A stretch of 64,000 nt of DNA from Pelosinus fermentans JBW45 (GCF_000271665.2 NZ_CP010978.1:280501-344500); one strand, 5' to 3'. Positions 44,489 through 53,767 are shown, counted from the first letter of the stretch. Made by a program: numbers and translations. Notes: generated by a model not told the origin, from the letters alone.

Positions 44489-46504
44489 ATGGTAAAAATA
44501 GTAATCTTCTTAGCCTGGATGTGTAGTACCTTTGGTTTCATGACGTACATGATCTTTCGTAGGTATAAGAATACGTTGCATGGGAAACCGGAAAACAGGT
44601 ATGACCGGATAGGTGATCGCCTAAAATATTTCTTGACAAATGTCGTCGGTCAGGACAAGGTGATGCAGGATCCGATTTCTGGTTTGTCCCACGTTATGAT
44701 CATGTGGGGGTTTATAGTGCTCGGTTTTGGTGCGCTCAACTTGGCGTTCGAAGGGTTGCTCGGCATCCCGGTGCCGTTCATTGGCGATAATCCGATTTTT
44801 ATCGGGTTGAAGGAACTGTTTCTGCTGTTGGTTTATATCGGTGTTATCGTGGCGGTGCTGCGGCGAACGGTGCTGAAGCCGGATCGCATAGAGAATTCTG
44901 CCGAAGCATTTATCATTCTTGGCTTGATCAGTCTTATTGTCACCGGAGATCTTTTGTATAACGGCGCCAATTTTGCCCTTGGAGAGAATACTGGTATCCG
45001 TGATGCCGCCTTTTTTGCCAATTTCGTATCAGGACTGCTGGTCGGAAATTCGCCTGAATCCCTCCACCGATTGGCAACCGTGGCTTGGTGGATACATTTT
45101 CTGGCAATGGGCTTGATGGGCGTACTGATTCCCGGCTCCAAGCATCTGCACCTGGCGTTTGCACCGGCCAATGCGATCTGGCATACTTTACGCCCCTCAG
45201 GCTCCTTGACAACGGTTGATTTCGAGGACGAGACAGCGGAATCCTTTGGTGTGAACAAATTGGAAGAATTTACATGGAAACAACTTTTCGATACCTACAC
45301 CTGTGTACGTTGCGGCAGGTGTACGGAACAATGCCCGGCCTTCCAGACAGGCAAGGCCCTGGATCCTCGTGCGCTGCATGTTGAGCTGCGGGCCCATATG
45401 GAAGAGAAAATACCACTGCTGGAAAAATTGAAAGCTTCCGGTGACCAGAAACCTGAATTTACTGAAGCCCAGCAGGCAGTTCTCGACAAGATGATTATTG
45501 AAGGTGTGTTTTCCGAAGAATTTATCTGGTCCTGTACGACCTGCCGCGCTTGTGAACAGGCTTGCCCTGTTTCCAATGAACATGTGCAGAAAATTATTGA
45601 TTTGCGCCGCTACATGGTGATGACCGAAGCTAAAATGCCGAAAGATGTGCAGAATGTCTTAAACTGCTATAAGAGCGGCAATCCATGGAAGCTTCCTCGT
45701 GGCAGCCGTGGCGACTGGATGAAAGGCCTGGATGTTCCCGCCTGGTCAAAAGAGGCCGAATATCTACTATATGTAGGGTGTGCTGGTGCTTATGACGAAC
45801 GAGCTAAACAGGTCAGCACTGCATTAGTAAAGGTACTGCAAGCAGCGGGGGTAAACTTCGGCGTCCTTGGTAGCGATGAACCGTGCTGTGGCGAGACGAT
45901 TCGCCGGATGGGAAATGAGTATGAGTTTCAGTCATTGGCCGAAGGGAATGTGGAATTGTTCAAAACTTTGAGCGTTAAGAAAATCATTACTCTCTGCCCT
46001 CACTGTTTTAACTCGCTCAGAAACGATTATCCTGATTTTGGTGGTGAATTTGAAGTTATCCATCACTCCGAGTTGCTCGCAGAACTTATCAGGTCCGGAA
46101 AAATTAAGGCTAACGGCTCATTTAGCGCTAAGGTTGTCTATCATGATGCCTGCTATCTCGGACGTCACAACGATGTGTTTGATGCGCCCCGTACTGTCCT
46201 CCAGGCAGTGCCTGGGATAAGTCTGACCGAGATGGGACGGAACAGAAAGAATGCCTTCTGTTGCGGCGCTGGTGGCGGTCGCAATTGGATGGAAGAAGAA
46301 ACTGGCCATGGTCGGCAGCGTATCAATGAAGTTCGGGCGAAAGAAGCTTTGGAGACAGGGGCTGAGGTAATTGCTACGGCCTGTCCGTATTGCCTGACGA
46401 TGATTCTGGATGGCACTAAGGCTGATAACGCCAAAGAGCAGAGTCGTACACTGGATATTGCAGAAATTCTCGCCCATTCTCTCGAAGGGAGTTTAAAAAA
46501 GTAA
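44489..46504 (+). CDS. Membrane-bound HdrD-like iron-sulfur oxidoreductase
   Basis: A 671-residue fusion. The N-terminal part (about 1-240) has five or six membrane segments of the NarI-like cytochrome b type. Two [4Fe-4S] motifs follow: CVRCGRCTEQCP (about 272-283) and CTTCRACEQACP (about 350-361). The C-terminal half has two CCG domains with EPCCGETIRRMGN and AFCCGAGGGRNW, as in heterodisulfide reductase subunit D and glycolate oxidase GlcF. Homologues often pair with EtfAB or acyl-CoA dehydrogenases and pass electrons to menaquinone; here it is alone. Start ATG 44489 behind GGGAGG. Confidence 0.92.
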   Translation: MVKIVIFLAWMCSTFGFMTYMIFRRYKNTLHGKPENRYDRIGDRLKYFLTNVVGQDKVMQDPISGLSHVMIMWGFIVLGFGALNLAFEGLLGIPVPFIGDNPIFIGLKELFLLLVYIGVIVAVLRRTVLKPDRIENSAEAFIILGLISLIVTGDLLYNGANFALGENTGIRDAAFFANFVSGLLVGNSPESLHRLATVAWWIHFLAMGLMGVLIPGSKHLHLAFAPANAIWHTLRPSGSLTTVDFEDETAESFGVNKLEEFTWKQLFDTYTCVRCGRCTEQCPAFQTGKALDPRALHVELRAHMEEKIPLLEKLKASGDQKPEFTEAQQAVLDKMIIEGVFSEEFIWSCTTCRACEQACPVSNEHVQKIIDLRRYMVMTEAKMPKDVQNVLNCYKSGNPWKLPRGSRGDWMKGLDVPAWSKEAEYLLYVGCAGAYDERAKQVSTALVKVLQAAGVNFGVLGSDEPCCGETIRRMGNEYEFQSLAEGNVELFKTLSVKKIITLCPHCFNSLRNDYPDFGGEFEVIHHSELLAELIRSGKIKANGSFSAKVVYHDACYLGRHNDVFDAPRTVLQAVPGISLTEMGRNRKNAFCCGAGGGRNWMEEETGHGRQRINEVRAKEALETGAEVIATACPYCLTMILDGTKADNAKEQSRTLDIAEILAHSLEGSLKK

Positions 46505-46542
46505 AAACCAAAGAGCGTTAATCAATAAATACCTAGTGAAAA

Positions 46543-46580
46543 AAACTCGTGCAAGTAATCAGTCCTTGCACGAGTTTATA
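46543..46580 (+). terminator. Terminator after the HdrD-like gene
   Basis: AAACTCGTGCAAG pairs with CTTGCACGAGTTT across a 9-base loop, followed by TATATATT. Preceded by an A-run, so it could work in both directions. Confidence 0.75.
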
Positions 46581-46719
46581 TATTAATAGTAAATAAAATA
46601 AGAATAGGATGATCTTTTTAAAACAAAAAGTTTTATCTTTTATACTTAACATTATAGATAATTTCTTCGATATGTAAAGTGATGGGTATATTTCCCAATG
46701 TATAGGGAGGGAATTTATA

Positions 46720-47274
46720 ATGTCTATTAATGGAAGCCTAATTAGTACTTTATTAAATATCAATTCTAATAATGCGTTAAATTCATTAGAAAAATGCAGA
46801 GATGACATAATAAAGAAGTTACAATCTAAAACTGGTAACAATGGAAACGGCGATGCTAATAATCTTCATATAGATAGAAAAGAAACGTTTGTAGCCTTAC
46901 AAGGAGTTACGAAACAAATACAGCAAATTCAATATGAGAAGACGGCACGAAAGCTAAAAGACGAGTGGTATAAAAACGAATCATCTCCAGCTAAAAGTCC
47001 TAGTAAACGCGCGAAAATTAGAAGAGAACATGAATCATATCTTTTTAACGCCAGCATGGGAAAATTGTTTTTAGCCAAGGCAGGCATATCGGTAGATGAA
47101 AATGTTAAAGAGGCAAAAGAACTGGGAATTGAAGCTGCTGAAGTGGAACGAAAAAGAAAGAAAGATGAAATGGATGCAGATACGACAACCGATAGCGGCA
47201 AAAGTAATACAGTGAAAGTAGTAAGTGCTGTAAAAAAACGCGAGAAGAAACTATCTTTGAATATATTAGCATGA
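46720..47274 (+). CDS. Hypothetical hydrophilic protein
   Basis: A 184-residue protein I do not recognise. Start ATG 46720 behind a good GGGAGGG site. It has no hydrophobic segment. The N-terminal third is Asn-rich (LLNINSNNALNSLEKCRDDI), the middle has a Lys/Gln-rich helix (VTKQIQQIQYEKTARKLKDEWY), and the C-terminal part is strongly charged (KRKKDEMDADTTTDSGK). It is a single gene flanked by hairpins and a repeat copy. No function is proposed. Confidence 0.65.
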   Translation: MSINGSLISTLLNINSNNALNSLEKCRDDIIKKLQSKTGNNGNGDANNLHIDRKETFVALQGVTKQIQQIQYEKTARKLKDEWYKNESSPAKSPSKRAKIRREHESYLFNASMGKLFLAKAGISVDENVKEAKELGIEAAEVERKRKKDEMDADTTTDSGKSNTVKVVSAVKKREKKLSLNILA

Positions 47275-47344
47275 TGATAAATCAATCAATCACAAAGAAG
47301 ACAAAGCGTTACTTCTGTATATAAAAAAAAAGCGAGGAAAATTT

Positions 47345-47498
47345 ACAAGATTTAGTATTTATTAAAGAGAAGATACCTATAATTTACCACATTGGTAAAT
47401 TTATGGGTATCTTCTCTTTAGATGTGATATAAACGTGAAATTAAGACAATTTAAAGCTAGTGTCTTTATTTGGACAACTAACCTGTCTCCGTGTCCTA
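47345..47498. repeat. Dispersed hairpin repeat, copy D
   Basis: CAAGATTTAGTATTT, then the hairpin AAAGAGAAGATACC...GGTATCTTCTCTTT, the tail GATGTGATATAAACGTGAAA and the closing TTTGGACAACTAACCTGTC with TCCGTGTCC. It lies between the convergent hypothetical gene and the MYG1-like gene. Confidence 0.7.
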
Positions 47499-47504
47499 TA
47501 ATTT

Positions 47505-48413
47505 TCAAGTTTTAACTGATAATTTTGCTATTTTTAAAGCGCTCTCCATGCTTTTAGTTGATGCTATAAACCCTGCTTTGTGACAAAATATAGCATCATC
47601 TATTTTAATTATAGAATTTATTTCTTCACTTGATTTTCCTCTAATGGATTCTAATATATCTTTCCTTGCTTCGAAAGTATCGACGGTTTTCTTTACAGTC
47701 TGAATCTTATATTCTGTATTATTATCATTATCATCTGGAGAAATAACGAATAATACCTCATTATTTAAATCTATTTTAAGCAACTGTTGGAGCCAAGGGC
47801 AACCGGTTTTTAAAACCATTATTTCATTAATATTTCTATTTTGAAAGGCTTCATTTACTATAATCCTTGCTTTTATAACAGAAACTTGTCTACTTATTAT
47901 TCTTTTTATAACCTCAGTAGCATATTGAACAGCTTCTTCAAACGCCTCATCTATGGAATCATTTGAATCCCATGTAGGATTAAAACTTTGGATAATATCA
48001 CTTATTGAAGTTACTTTAATTTCTGATTTTATGTCTATGCCATTATCTGTAGCGTCAATCCCCTGCACTAAATTTTTATCAACATAATCAAAAATCGAGA
48101 TTATATCATTTTCTTCAAGTTGAGAATTAAACTTTTGTATTATTCTTGAGCCAAATTCTCTCCAGACTAAACCACAAGCAGCATATGGAATATTATTTTC
48201 TCTTATTTCTTTATTTAGTTGGTGATGGTCGAATTCTCCCAAGGATATGTCATAAACAAAATCTAGTTTTCTAAGTATATTTTCATCTCTTGTTCTTGTT
48301 ACCTTTATATCTCCTAGCAGTAACCTAAGTATAGCGGTAGCCATAACATCGTCTGCATGAAATTTCCCGCTATGTGTCCCTAAAGTTTTAATATTCTTTT
48401 CATTAATCATCAT
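47505..48413 (-). CDS. MYG1-family protein (DHH-like metal-dependent hydrolase)
   Basis: A 302-residue homologue of eukaryotic MYG1, which is described as a 3'-5' RNA exonuclease with a DHH-like fold. N-terminal THSGKFHADDVMATAIL carries the metal-binding His/Asp pair, and LGEFDHHQ the second site. A middle segment (ARIIVNEAF, VLKTGCPWLQQLL) and the C-terminal CHKAGFIASTKSMESALKIA follow the bacterial family over its full length. Start ATG 48413. Single gene; its role in bacteria is not established. Confidence 0.88.
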   Translation of the reverse strand: MMINEKNIKTLGTHSGKFHADDVMATAILRLLLGDIKVTRTRDENILRKLDFVYDISLGEFDHHQLNKEIRENNIPYAACGLVWREFGSRIIQKFNSQLEENDIISIFDYVDKNLVQGIDATDNGIDIKSEIKVTSISDIIQSFNPTWDSNDSIDEAFEEAVQYATEVIKRIISRQVSVIKARIIVNEAFQNRNINEIMVLKTGCPWLQQLLKIDLNNEVLFVISPDDNDNNTEYKIQTVKKTVDTFEARKDILESIRGKSSEEINSIIKIDDAIFCHKAGFIASTKSMESALKIAKLSVKT

Positions 48414-48520
48414 TTACCCTTTCATATTCGAATTAATTATTACTATTCAATATTTATATTATAAATATAGTATAGCATTGTTTGGGCAAATTCTATTCAA
48501 TAATATGAATCATTCAAGAA

Positions 48521-48590
48521 AGAGAAGCCAATCATTATCCACTTTATTTAGTAGATTTATGAGTGGCTTCTCTCAGGTGATGTAGCTTAC
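48521..48590. repeat. Dispersed hairpin repeat, copy E (short)
   Basis: AGAGAAGCCA...TGGCTTCTCT hairpin around CACTTTATTTAGTAGATTTATGAG, then GGTGATGTAGC in place of the usual tail. It lies between two minus-strand genes, MYG1-like and AraC; otherwise the 300-base gap is empty. Confidence 0.55.
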
Positions 48591-48716
48591 GGATTTTCCT
48601 TTTCTAAATTTAATTATTATTCAATGTCAGTATTTTGCTATAATGTTAGTCTTAAAGCTAGCAGGTATAGAAATATTTTTCGATCTGTCCGGGCATATGG
48701 GGCCTGTATTCTGTCG

Positions 48717-49577
48717 TTAACTTGCACTATATTGACCATATTTTTTCGGAGATATGCCAACTGCTTTTGTAAACGATTTTAAGAAGTTGCTATAATCATT
48801 AAAGCCACACTTTTCACAAACTTCGCTGACTCCTAAACCCATAGTTAATAAAGTTTTTGCTATGGTAATACGGCGGGCATTAATGTATTTGTTAATAGTG
48901 GTGCCTGTAGTTGCCTTGAAAATTCTGCATATATAAGAGGTACTGATGTAGAACTGCTCTGCCAGATGTTCTACAGTAATCGCCTCAGTAATATGCTGGT
49001 TGATGTAGGTAAGGATTTCTTGTACCTGTTGATTGTACTGGAAGTTGGAATCCGCTATTTCCAAGCTATGGTTATTTATAAATAAACTATTGATCATAAC
49101 CATCATTTCCATAAAAGCTACCCGATCGAGTATATCACTTCCAAACTCATTTAATGTAGTTATTTTGCCAATAAAATAAAGAAAGCGGTACTGCTGCTTT
49201 TTGTTTAATGAAATGCGATGATTGAATACCTGATTACGCTCGGTAAAACAATAGCTAAGATCTGTTTTTATAGTCGAAATTTCCTTTAAGAAATCAGGAT
49301 ATATAGAAATAATAATACGTTCATGAACCATATTATTAATTTGTGTTAAATAATGACTCTCAAATTGATTGATAATAAATAAATCTCCAAGATTAATATC
49401 ATAAAAACGATTATCGATAAGAAACTGTTTTCCACCTGAAATGGAATAATATATTTCATAACAATCATGGATATGAATATCCATTGTTTTTTCTTCTTTG
49501 TGCAAATGTGCTATTGCATAGTATTTGTTTTTCAGACATTCCGAGATTGCTGCCTTACATGATGTGAATTTTTCCAT
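48717..49577 (-). CDS. AraC-family regulator with cupin sensor, next to the DhuD/DhuI-like pair
   Basis: A 286-residue regulator. N-terminal cupin-like half (HDCYEIYYSISGGKQFLIDN, GDLFIINQFESHYL), then two helix-turn-helix motifs: ITVEHLAEQFYISTSYICRIFKATTGT and VSEVCEKCGFNDYSNFLKSFTKAVGISPKKY. Divergent from the dehydrogenase/isomerase pair at 49748-51203, and so the likely activator of uronate-related catabolism in response to a sugar acid. Start ATG 49577. Confidence 0.92.
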   Translation of the reverse strand: MEKFTSCKAAISECLKNKYYAIAHLHKEEKTMDIHIHDCYEIYYSISGGKQFLIDNRFYDINLGDLFIINQFESHYLTQINNMVHERIIISIYPDFLKEISTIKTDLSYCFTERNQVFNHRISLNKKQQYRFLYFIGKITTLNEFGSDILDRVAFMEMMVMINSLFINNHSLEIADSNFQYNQQVQEILTYINQHITEAITVEHLAEQFYISTSYICRIFKATTGTTINKYINARRITIAKTLLTMGLGVSEVCEKCGFNDYSNFLKSFTKAVGISPKKYGQYSAS

Positions 49578-49747
49578 ATTACCACATATCCTTTCCTATG
49601 TAATTATAATTGGCATGTTCAAGATATGCAAGATTTATAAGAAAATATGACAAGATTATGAAATATTAGTATGATATACTGCTTGCATAGGTAAGATAAC
49701 AGAAATATGGCAGTAGGGGATCTAAAATAACAAGGAGGTAAAAATGA

Positions 49748-50533
49748 ATGGGTATTATGAAAAAGTTTTCGCTGGAAGGAAAAGTTGCATTAGTAACTGG
49801 CGGATCTTATGGAATTGGCTTTGCTATTGGCAGTGCTTATGCTGAGGCCGGTGCAACTATTGTTTTTAATGACATAAATCAAGAGTTGGTGGATAAAGGA
49901 ATCAAAGCTTATAAAGAAGCTGGAATCAATGCTTTTGGATATATATCTGACGTAACAAAGGAAGATGAAATACAATCCATGGTAGCTAAAGTAGAACAAG
50001 AGGTTGGTATCATTGATATTCTTGTAAATAACGCTGGTATTATTAAACGTATTCCTATGATTGAAATGACAGCGGCAGAATTCCGTCAGGTAATCGATAT
50101 CGATTTAAATGGACCATTTATCGTAGCAAAAGCAGTCATTCCTGGAATGATTAAAAAAGGACATGGAAAAATTATTAACATCTGTTCTATGATGAGTGAA
50201 CTTGGACGTGAAACAGTATCTGCTTATGCGGCCGCTAAAGGCGGATTGAAGATGCTGACAAGAAATATTGCATCAGAATATGGACAGTTTAATATCCAGT
50301 GTAACGGTCTTGGACCTGGTTATATTGCAACCCCACAAACAGCACCCCTGAGAGAAGAAGGACATCCATTCAATAGCTTTATTATTGCAAAAACGCCGGC
50401 TGCTCGCTGGGGAACACCTGAAGATTTACAGAGCCCTGCAGTATTCTTAGCATCAGAGGCTTCCGATTTTGTAAACGGACATATCCTTTATGTAGATGGA
50501 GGCATCTTAGCTTACATCGGAAAACAGCCTTAA
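49748..50533 (+). CDS. Short-chain dehydrogenase, DhuD / gluconate 5-dehydrogenase-like
   Basis: A 261-residue SDR: TGGSYGIGFAIG (NAD(P) motif), NNAG, the catalytic Ser in CSMMSELGRETVSAYAAAKGG with YAAAK, and GPGYIATP. It is in the gluconate 5-dehydrogenase group. The neighbour is an RpiB/LacA-family isomerase; in streptococci such a pair is known as DhuD and DhuI, which convert 4-deoxy-5-keto-uronate to 2-keto-3-deoxygluconate during glycosaminoglycan breakdown. Here the pair could use unsaturated galacturonate from pectin as well. Start ATG 49748 nine bases behind AAGGAGG; an off-frame ATG at 49744 is closer. Confidence 0.88.
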   Translation: MGIMKKFSLEGKVALVTGGSYGIGFAIGSAYAEAGATIVFNDINQELVDKGIKAYKEAGINAFGYISDVTKEDEIQSMVAKVEQEVGIIDILVNNAGIIKRIPMIEMTAAEFRQVIDIDLNGPFIVAKAVIPGMIKKGHGKIINICSMMSELGRETVSAYAAAKGGLKMLTRNIASEYGQFNIQCNGLGPGYIATPQTAPLREEGHPFNSFIIAKTPAARWGTPEDLQSPAVFLASEASDFVNGHILYVDGGILAYIGKQP

Positions 50534-50564
50534 CGTTAGAATTTATTATAGGAGGCGTGAAAAA

Positions 50565-51203
50565 ATGAAAATAGCATTAATCAATGAAAATAGCCAAGCC
50601 GCTAAAAATGAAATGATTTGTTCCGCTTTGAAAAAAGTGGTAGAACCGATGGGACATGAAGTATTCAATTACGGAATGTATAGTGCAGATGATAAGCAGC
50701 AATTGACTTATGTACAGAATGGAATTCTGGCAGCTATATTGTTAAACGCAAAAGCGGCAGATTATATTATAACAGGATGCGGTACTGGAGAAGGTGCTAT
50801 GCTAGCCTGCAACGTCTTTCCAGGAGTGTTATGCGGACACATAGTAGATCCATCCGATGCCTATATGTTTGCTCAAATCAATGATGGAAATGCAATTGCT
50901 TTACCATTCGCAAAAGGATTTGGCTGGGGGGCTGAGTTAAACCTTCAATATATTTTTGAGAAATTATTTCTAGGCGAAAGCGGACAGGGCTATCCAAAAG
51001 ATAGAGTAATCCCAGAACAACGCAACAAGAAAATTTTAGATGAAGTTAAAAAAGTAACTCATCAAGATATGATGACTATTTTAAGAAATATTGATCAAGA
51101 GTTATTAAAAGGTGCAGTAAGTGGAGAACGATTCCAAGAATACTTCTTTGCAAATTGCAAAAATGACGAAATTGCAGACTATATCAAGCATGTATTAGCT
51201 TAA
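50565..51203 (+). CDS. RpiB/LacA/LacB-family isomerase, DhuI-like
   Basis: A 212-residue isomerase. It has MKIALINENSQAAKNEMI, YIITGCGTGEGAMLACNVFPGV (the active-site segment with the Cys and GTG) and a His in CGHIVDPSDAYM, and is longer than RpiB (about 150) at the C-terminus. This long subgroup accompanies an SDR in uronate operons, and DhuI of streptococci belongs to it (4-deoxy-L-threo-5-hexulose uronate isomerase). Start ATG 50565 behind TAGGAGG. Followed by a terminator. The family is certain; the specific substrate is inference from the pair. Confidence 0.85.
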   Translation: MKIALINENSQAAKNEMICSALKKVVEPMGHEVFNYGMYSADDKQQLTYVQNGILAAILLNAKAADYIITGCGTGEGAMLACNVFPGVLCGHIVDPSDAYMFAQINDGNAIALPFAKGFGWGAELNLQYIFEKLFLGESGQGYPKDRVIPEQRNKKILDEVKKVTHQDMMTILRNIDQELLKGAVSGERFQEYFFANCKNDEIADYIKHVLA

Positions 51204-51312
51204 CTATTAAACAAGTAAACAGGCACAAAACGTACCGATCACACATATTGGGATTGTGAGATGTATTTCTGGAAAATAATTAAATATACATAAATATGGT
51301 AAATTTATAGTT

Positions 51313-51360
51313 ATGCCCTAAAGTTCAGAACCTAATGAACTTTAGGGCATTTGTTGTTTG
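51313..51360 (+). terminator. Terminator after the DhuI-like gene
   Basis: Perfect 15-bp stem (ATGCCCTAAAGTTCA pairing with TGAACTTTAGGGCAT), 8-base loop, followed by TTGTTGTTTG. The 236 bases beyond it, up to 51596, hold no recognisable gene. Confidence 0.85.
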
Positions 51361-51596
51361 GAAGCACTCGAAGTTTAATCGTTGCACTGTGCAGGCGCTC
51401 AGGACTTTCCGGATGGCTATAAAATGATATCTTGTCTTTTGTCAATTTGGTGGAGGTAATAGCCCCGGCGCATGTGCGCAATATCATCATACAGCAATAC
51501 AAGAAATGTTGAAAATTTATAAACCGTGATTGAATATGACATACTGTTGTCTTATTGCCTTCTGTACAATAAAGAAAAACAGGAGGTGATATAAAA

Positions 51597-52427
51597 ATGA
51601 CTATGGATTTTATTCAAGTCGATCAGGACAAGTGTACGCGCTGCGGCATCTGTGCGGCCGTTTGCCCGGGTATCATTAGCATGGGAGCTCATGGGCCACA
51701 GGCAATCCGCAATCTTTGCGTAAGCTGTGGTCAATGCGTGGCGGCTTGCCCGCAGGGCGCGCTTGATAATCGGAATGCACCGCTGGCTAATCAGGTAGTA
51801 CCGAAACGTACCATAGACATGGATGAAGAGACCGCAGCCTATTTTTTGAGTTCCCGCCGTTCCATTCGCAACTATCTAGAGAGGCCTGTACCCCGGTCTG
51901 AACTAAAAAAGATTCTCAATATTGCCAGGTTGGCTCCCTCGGCTTGCAATTCGCAGGGTGTTGCTTACCATGTGGTGGATCATCCGGATACATTGCGGCA
52001 AATTACAGCCGCAGTGATAAACTGGACAGAAAGTGAATTAAACCGTCCTTCCGAAATGGCGGCATCCAAATATGCCCGCAATACGTCCATGATGGTGGAC
52101 ATCTACCGCCGGAACGGCGAGGATGTTGTCCTGCGTTCAGCGCCAAGTTTAATCATAGCCATTGCGGATAAGGAGTCCTATGCTTCTGCCCGGGATAACA
52201 CGTATATTGCATTTGCCTATACCCAGTTGTTTGCAACGGCAATCGGCCTGGGAACGTGCTGGGCCGGGCTCTTTGAATATTGTGCCGCTTCCGGTTATGA
52301 GCCGATTCTTACTCTGTTGAATCTGCCGCCAGATAAGATCGTGACCAGCGCCATGATGGTGGGCTATCCACAATATACCTACCAACGTCTGGTGGGCAGA
52401 AATCCGTTGCAGGTTACCTGGCAATAG
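51597..52427 (+). CDS. Nitroreductase with N-terminal 2x[4Fe-4S] ferredoxin domain
   Basis: A 276-residue fusion. Residues 11-60 have two clusters of cysteines (CTRCGICAAVCPG and CVSCGQCVAACPQG). The rest is a nitroreductase fold with RRSIRNYLERPVP and RLAPSACNSQGVAY for FMN binding and GLGTCWAGLFEY near the C-terminus. It is typical of anaerobes, passing ferredoxin electrons to FMN to reduce an unknown substrate. Start ATG 51597 is eight bases behind AGGAGGTGAT. The following SDR and SnoaL-like genes may form a small operon with it. Confidence 0.92.
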   Translation: MTMDFIQVDQDKCTRCGICAAVCPGIISMGAHGPQAIRNLCVSCGQCVAACPQGALDNRNAPLANQVVPKRTIDMDEETAAYFLSSRRSIRNYLERPVPRSELKKILNIARLAPSACNSQGVAYHVVDHPDTLRQITAAVINWTESELNRPSEMAASKYARNTSMMVDIYRRNGEDVVLRSAPSLIIAIADKESYASARDNTYIAFAYTQLFATAIGLGTCWAGLFEYCAASGYEPILTLLNLPPDKIVTSAMMVGYPQYTYQRLVGRNPLQVTWQ

Positions 52428-52520
52428 CTATGCGAATAAAACCGATTTAGGGAGAGAAAACTATTCAAAGTTGGGGCAGTTTTCCTAATTTTCAACGAGC
52501 TAAGAAAGGAAGATGTAATT

Positions 52521-53312
52521 ATGGCTAATAGATTAATAGATAAAAATGAATTTGATGGCAAGCGAGTTTTAGTTACAGGTGGAACAAAAGGTATGGGAGA
52601 AGCAATTGTTAAACGCCTTGCCCGTGCCGGTGCGACGGTTATTACTACGGCACGTACTGTTCCGAGCGATCTTGAAGCATCAGTTCAGTTTATTCAAGCA
52701 GATGTCAGCAAACCTGATGGGATAGAAACAGTAGTTAATGGAGTACTTGAACGCCTCGGTGGTATAGATATTTTAGTAAATAATGTTGGTGGATCTTCTA
52801 CTTCAGCGGGTGGAGCTCTGGTCATGAGTGATGATGACTGGAAGCAAGTATTTGATGCTAATTTGTTTTCTGCTGTTCGCCTAGACCGGGCACTTTTACC
52901 AGCAATGATTAAGAATGGCTTTGGGGTTATTGTTCACATGACATCTATTCGTCGTCGCTTCCCGGCAACGGAAACTTTGGTATACTCAGCAGCAAAAGCT
53001 GCTTTAGCAAACTATAGCAAAGGACTGGCAAATCAGGTGGCGCCTTATGGAGTACGTGTCAATACTGTGGCTCCAGGGTTTATAGAAACCAAAGCAGCGG
53101 AGCGGCTTATTCAACGCTTAGCGGATCATTCCGGTACGAATTATGACAGTGCAAAACAGGAAATGATGCATTCGCTTGGCGATATTCCTCTTGGCCGGCC
53201 AGGGCATCCCGAAGAAGTTGCCGAATTAGTTGCTTTCTTGGTATCCGATCGAGCTTCCTATATTACTGGATGCGAGCATGTCATTGATGGTGGAACACTG
53301 CGAACAATATAG
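52521..53312 (+). CDS. Short-chain dehydrogenase/reductase
   Basis: A 263-residue SDR with TGGTKGMGEAIV, NNVGG (an NNAG variant), MTSIRRRFPATETLVYSAAKAAL (catalytic Ser, Tyr and Lys) and NTVAPGFIET. Start ATG 52521 behind AAAGGAAG. It lies between the ferredoxin-nitroreductase and a SnoaL-like protein on the same strand. This combination of an SDR with an NTF2-fold protein is common in detoxification or secondary-metabolite operons. Substrate unknown. Confidence 0.9.
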   Translation: MANRLIDKNEFDGKRVLVTGGTKGMGEAIVKRLARAGATVITTARTVPSDLEASVQFIQADVSKPDGIETVVNGVLERLGGIDILVNNVGGSSTSAGGALVMSDDDWKQVFDANLFSAVRLDRALLPAMIKNGFGVIVHMTSIRRRFPATETLVYSAAKAALANYSKGLANQVAPYGVRVNTVAPGFIETKAAERLIQRLADHSGTNYDSAKQEMMHSLGDIPLGRPGHPEEVAELVAFLVSDRASYITGCEHVIDGGTLRTI

Positions 53313-53370
53313 TTAACTGTCAGGTGGAAAAATGCGAGTACAAAATAAGCAAACAAAAGGAGAAGAAAGT

Positions 53371-53709
53371 ATGATGATCAAATTACCGTCGATTATTGAA
53401 GCGTTTGTTCAGGGGAAGAATAATCACGATAGTGAGGCCGTGGTTGCTTGTTTTACAAATGATGCGGTTGTTCATGACGAGGGGCAGGAATTTCGCGGGA
53501 CAGCCGCTATCCAAAAGTGGCTTGATGCCAGTATTGCAAAGTACAAATTTACATTGAATGCGAAAAAGCTTGTTGATATTGACGAAGAAACGGTTCTTAC
53601 CGCCGAAGTTTCTGGTGACTTTGAAGGAAGTCCCGTTCCGCTTGACTTTCATTTTACAATTAGGGAAGGCAAAATCGACAGGTTAAGTATTTTGTTGGCC
53701 GGCAAATAG
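53371..53709 (+). CDS. NTF2-like/SnoaL family protein
   Basis: A 112-residue single-domain protein. IEAFVQGKNNHDSEAVVACFTNDAVVHDEGQEFRGTAAIQKWL is the conserved N-terminal half of the SnoaL/NTF2-like fold, and LDFHFTIREGKIDRLSIL its closing beta strands. Start ATG 53371 behind AAAGGAGAAG; upstream in-frame starts precede that site. Members act as small isomerases, hydratases or binding proteins; the job here is not known. Follows the SDR by 58 bases. Confidence 0.85.
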   Translation: MMIKLPSIIEAFVQGKNNHDSEAVVACFTNDAVVHDEGQEFRGTAAIQKWLDASIAKYKFTLNAKKLVDIDEETVLTAEVSGDFEGSPVPLDFHFTIREGKIDRLSILLAGK

Positions 53710-53767
53710 TTTAGAGAACAAATTTCAGTACACGGTTCTTATCTAGCAACTCTTCATAAATAAAAAT

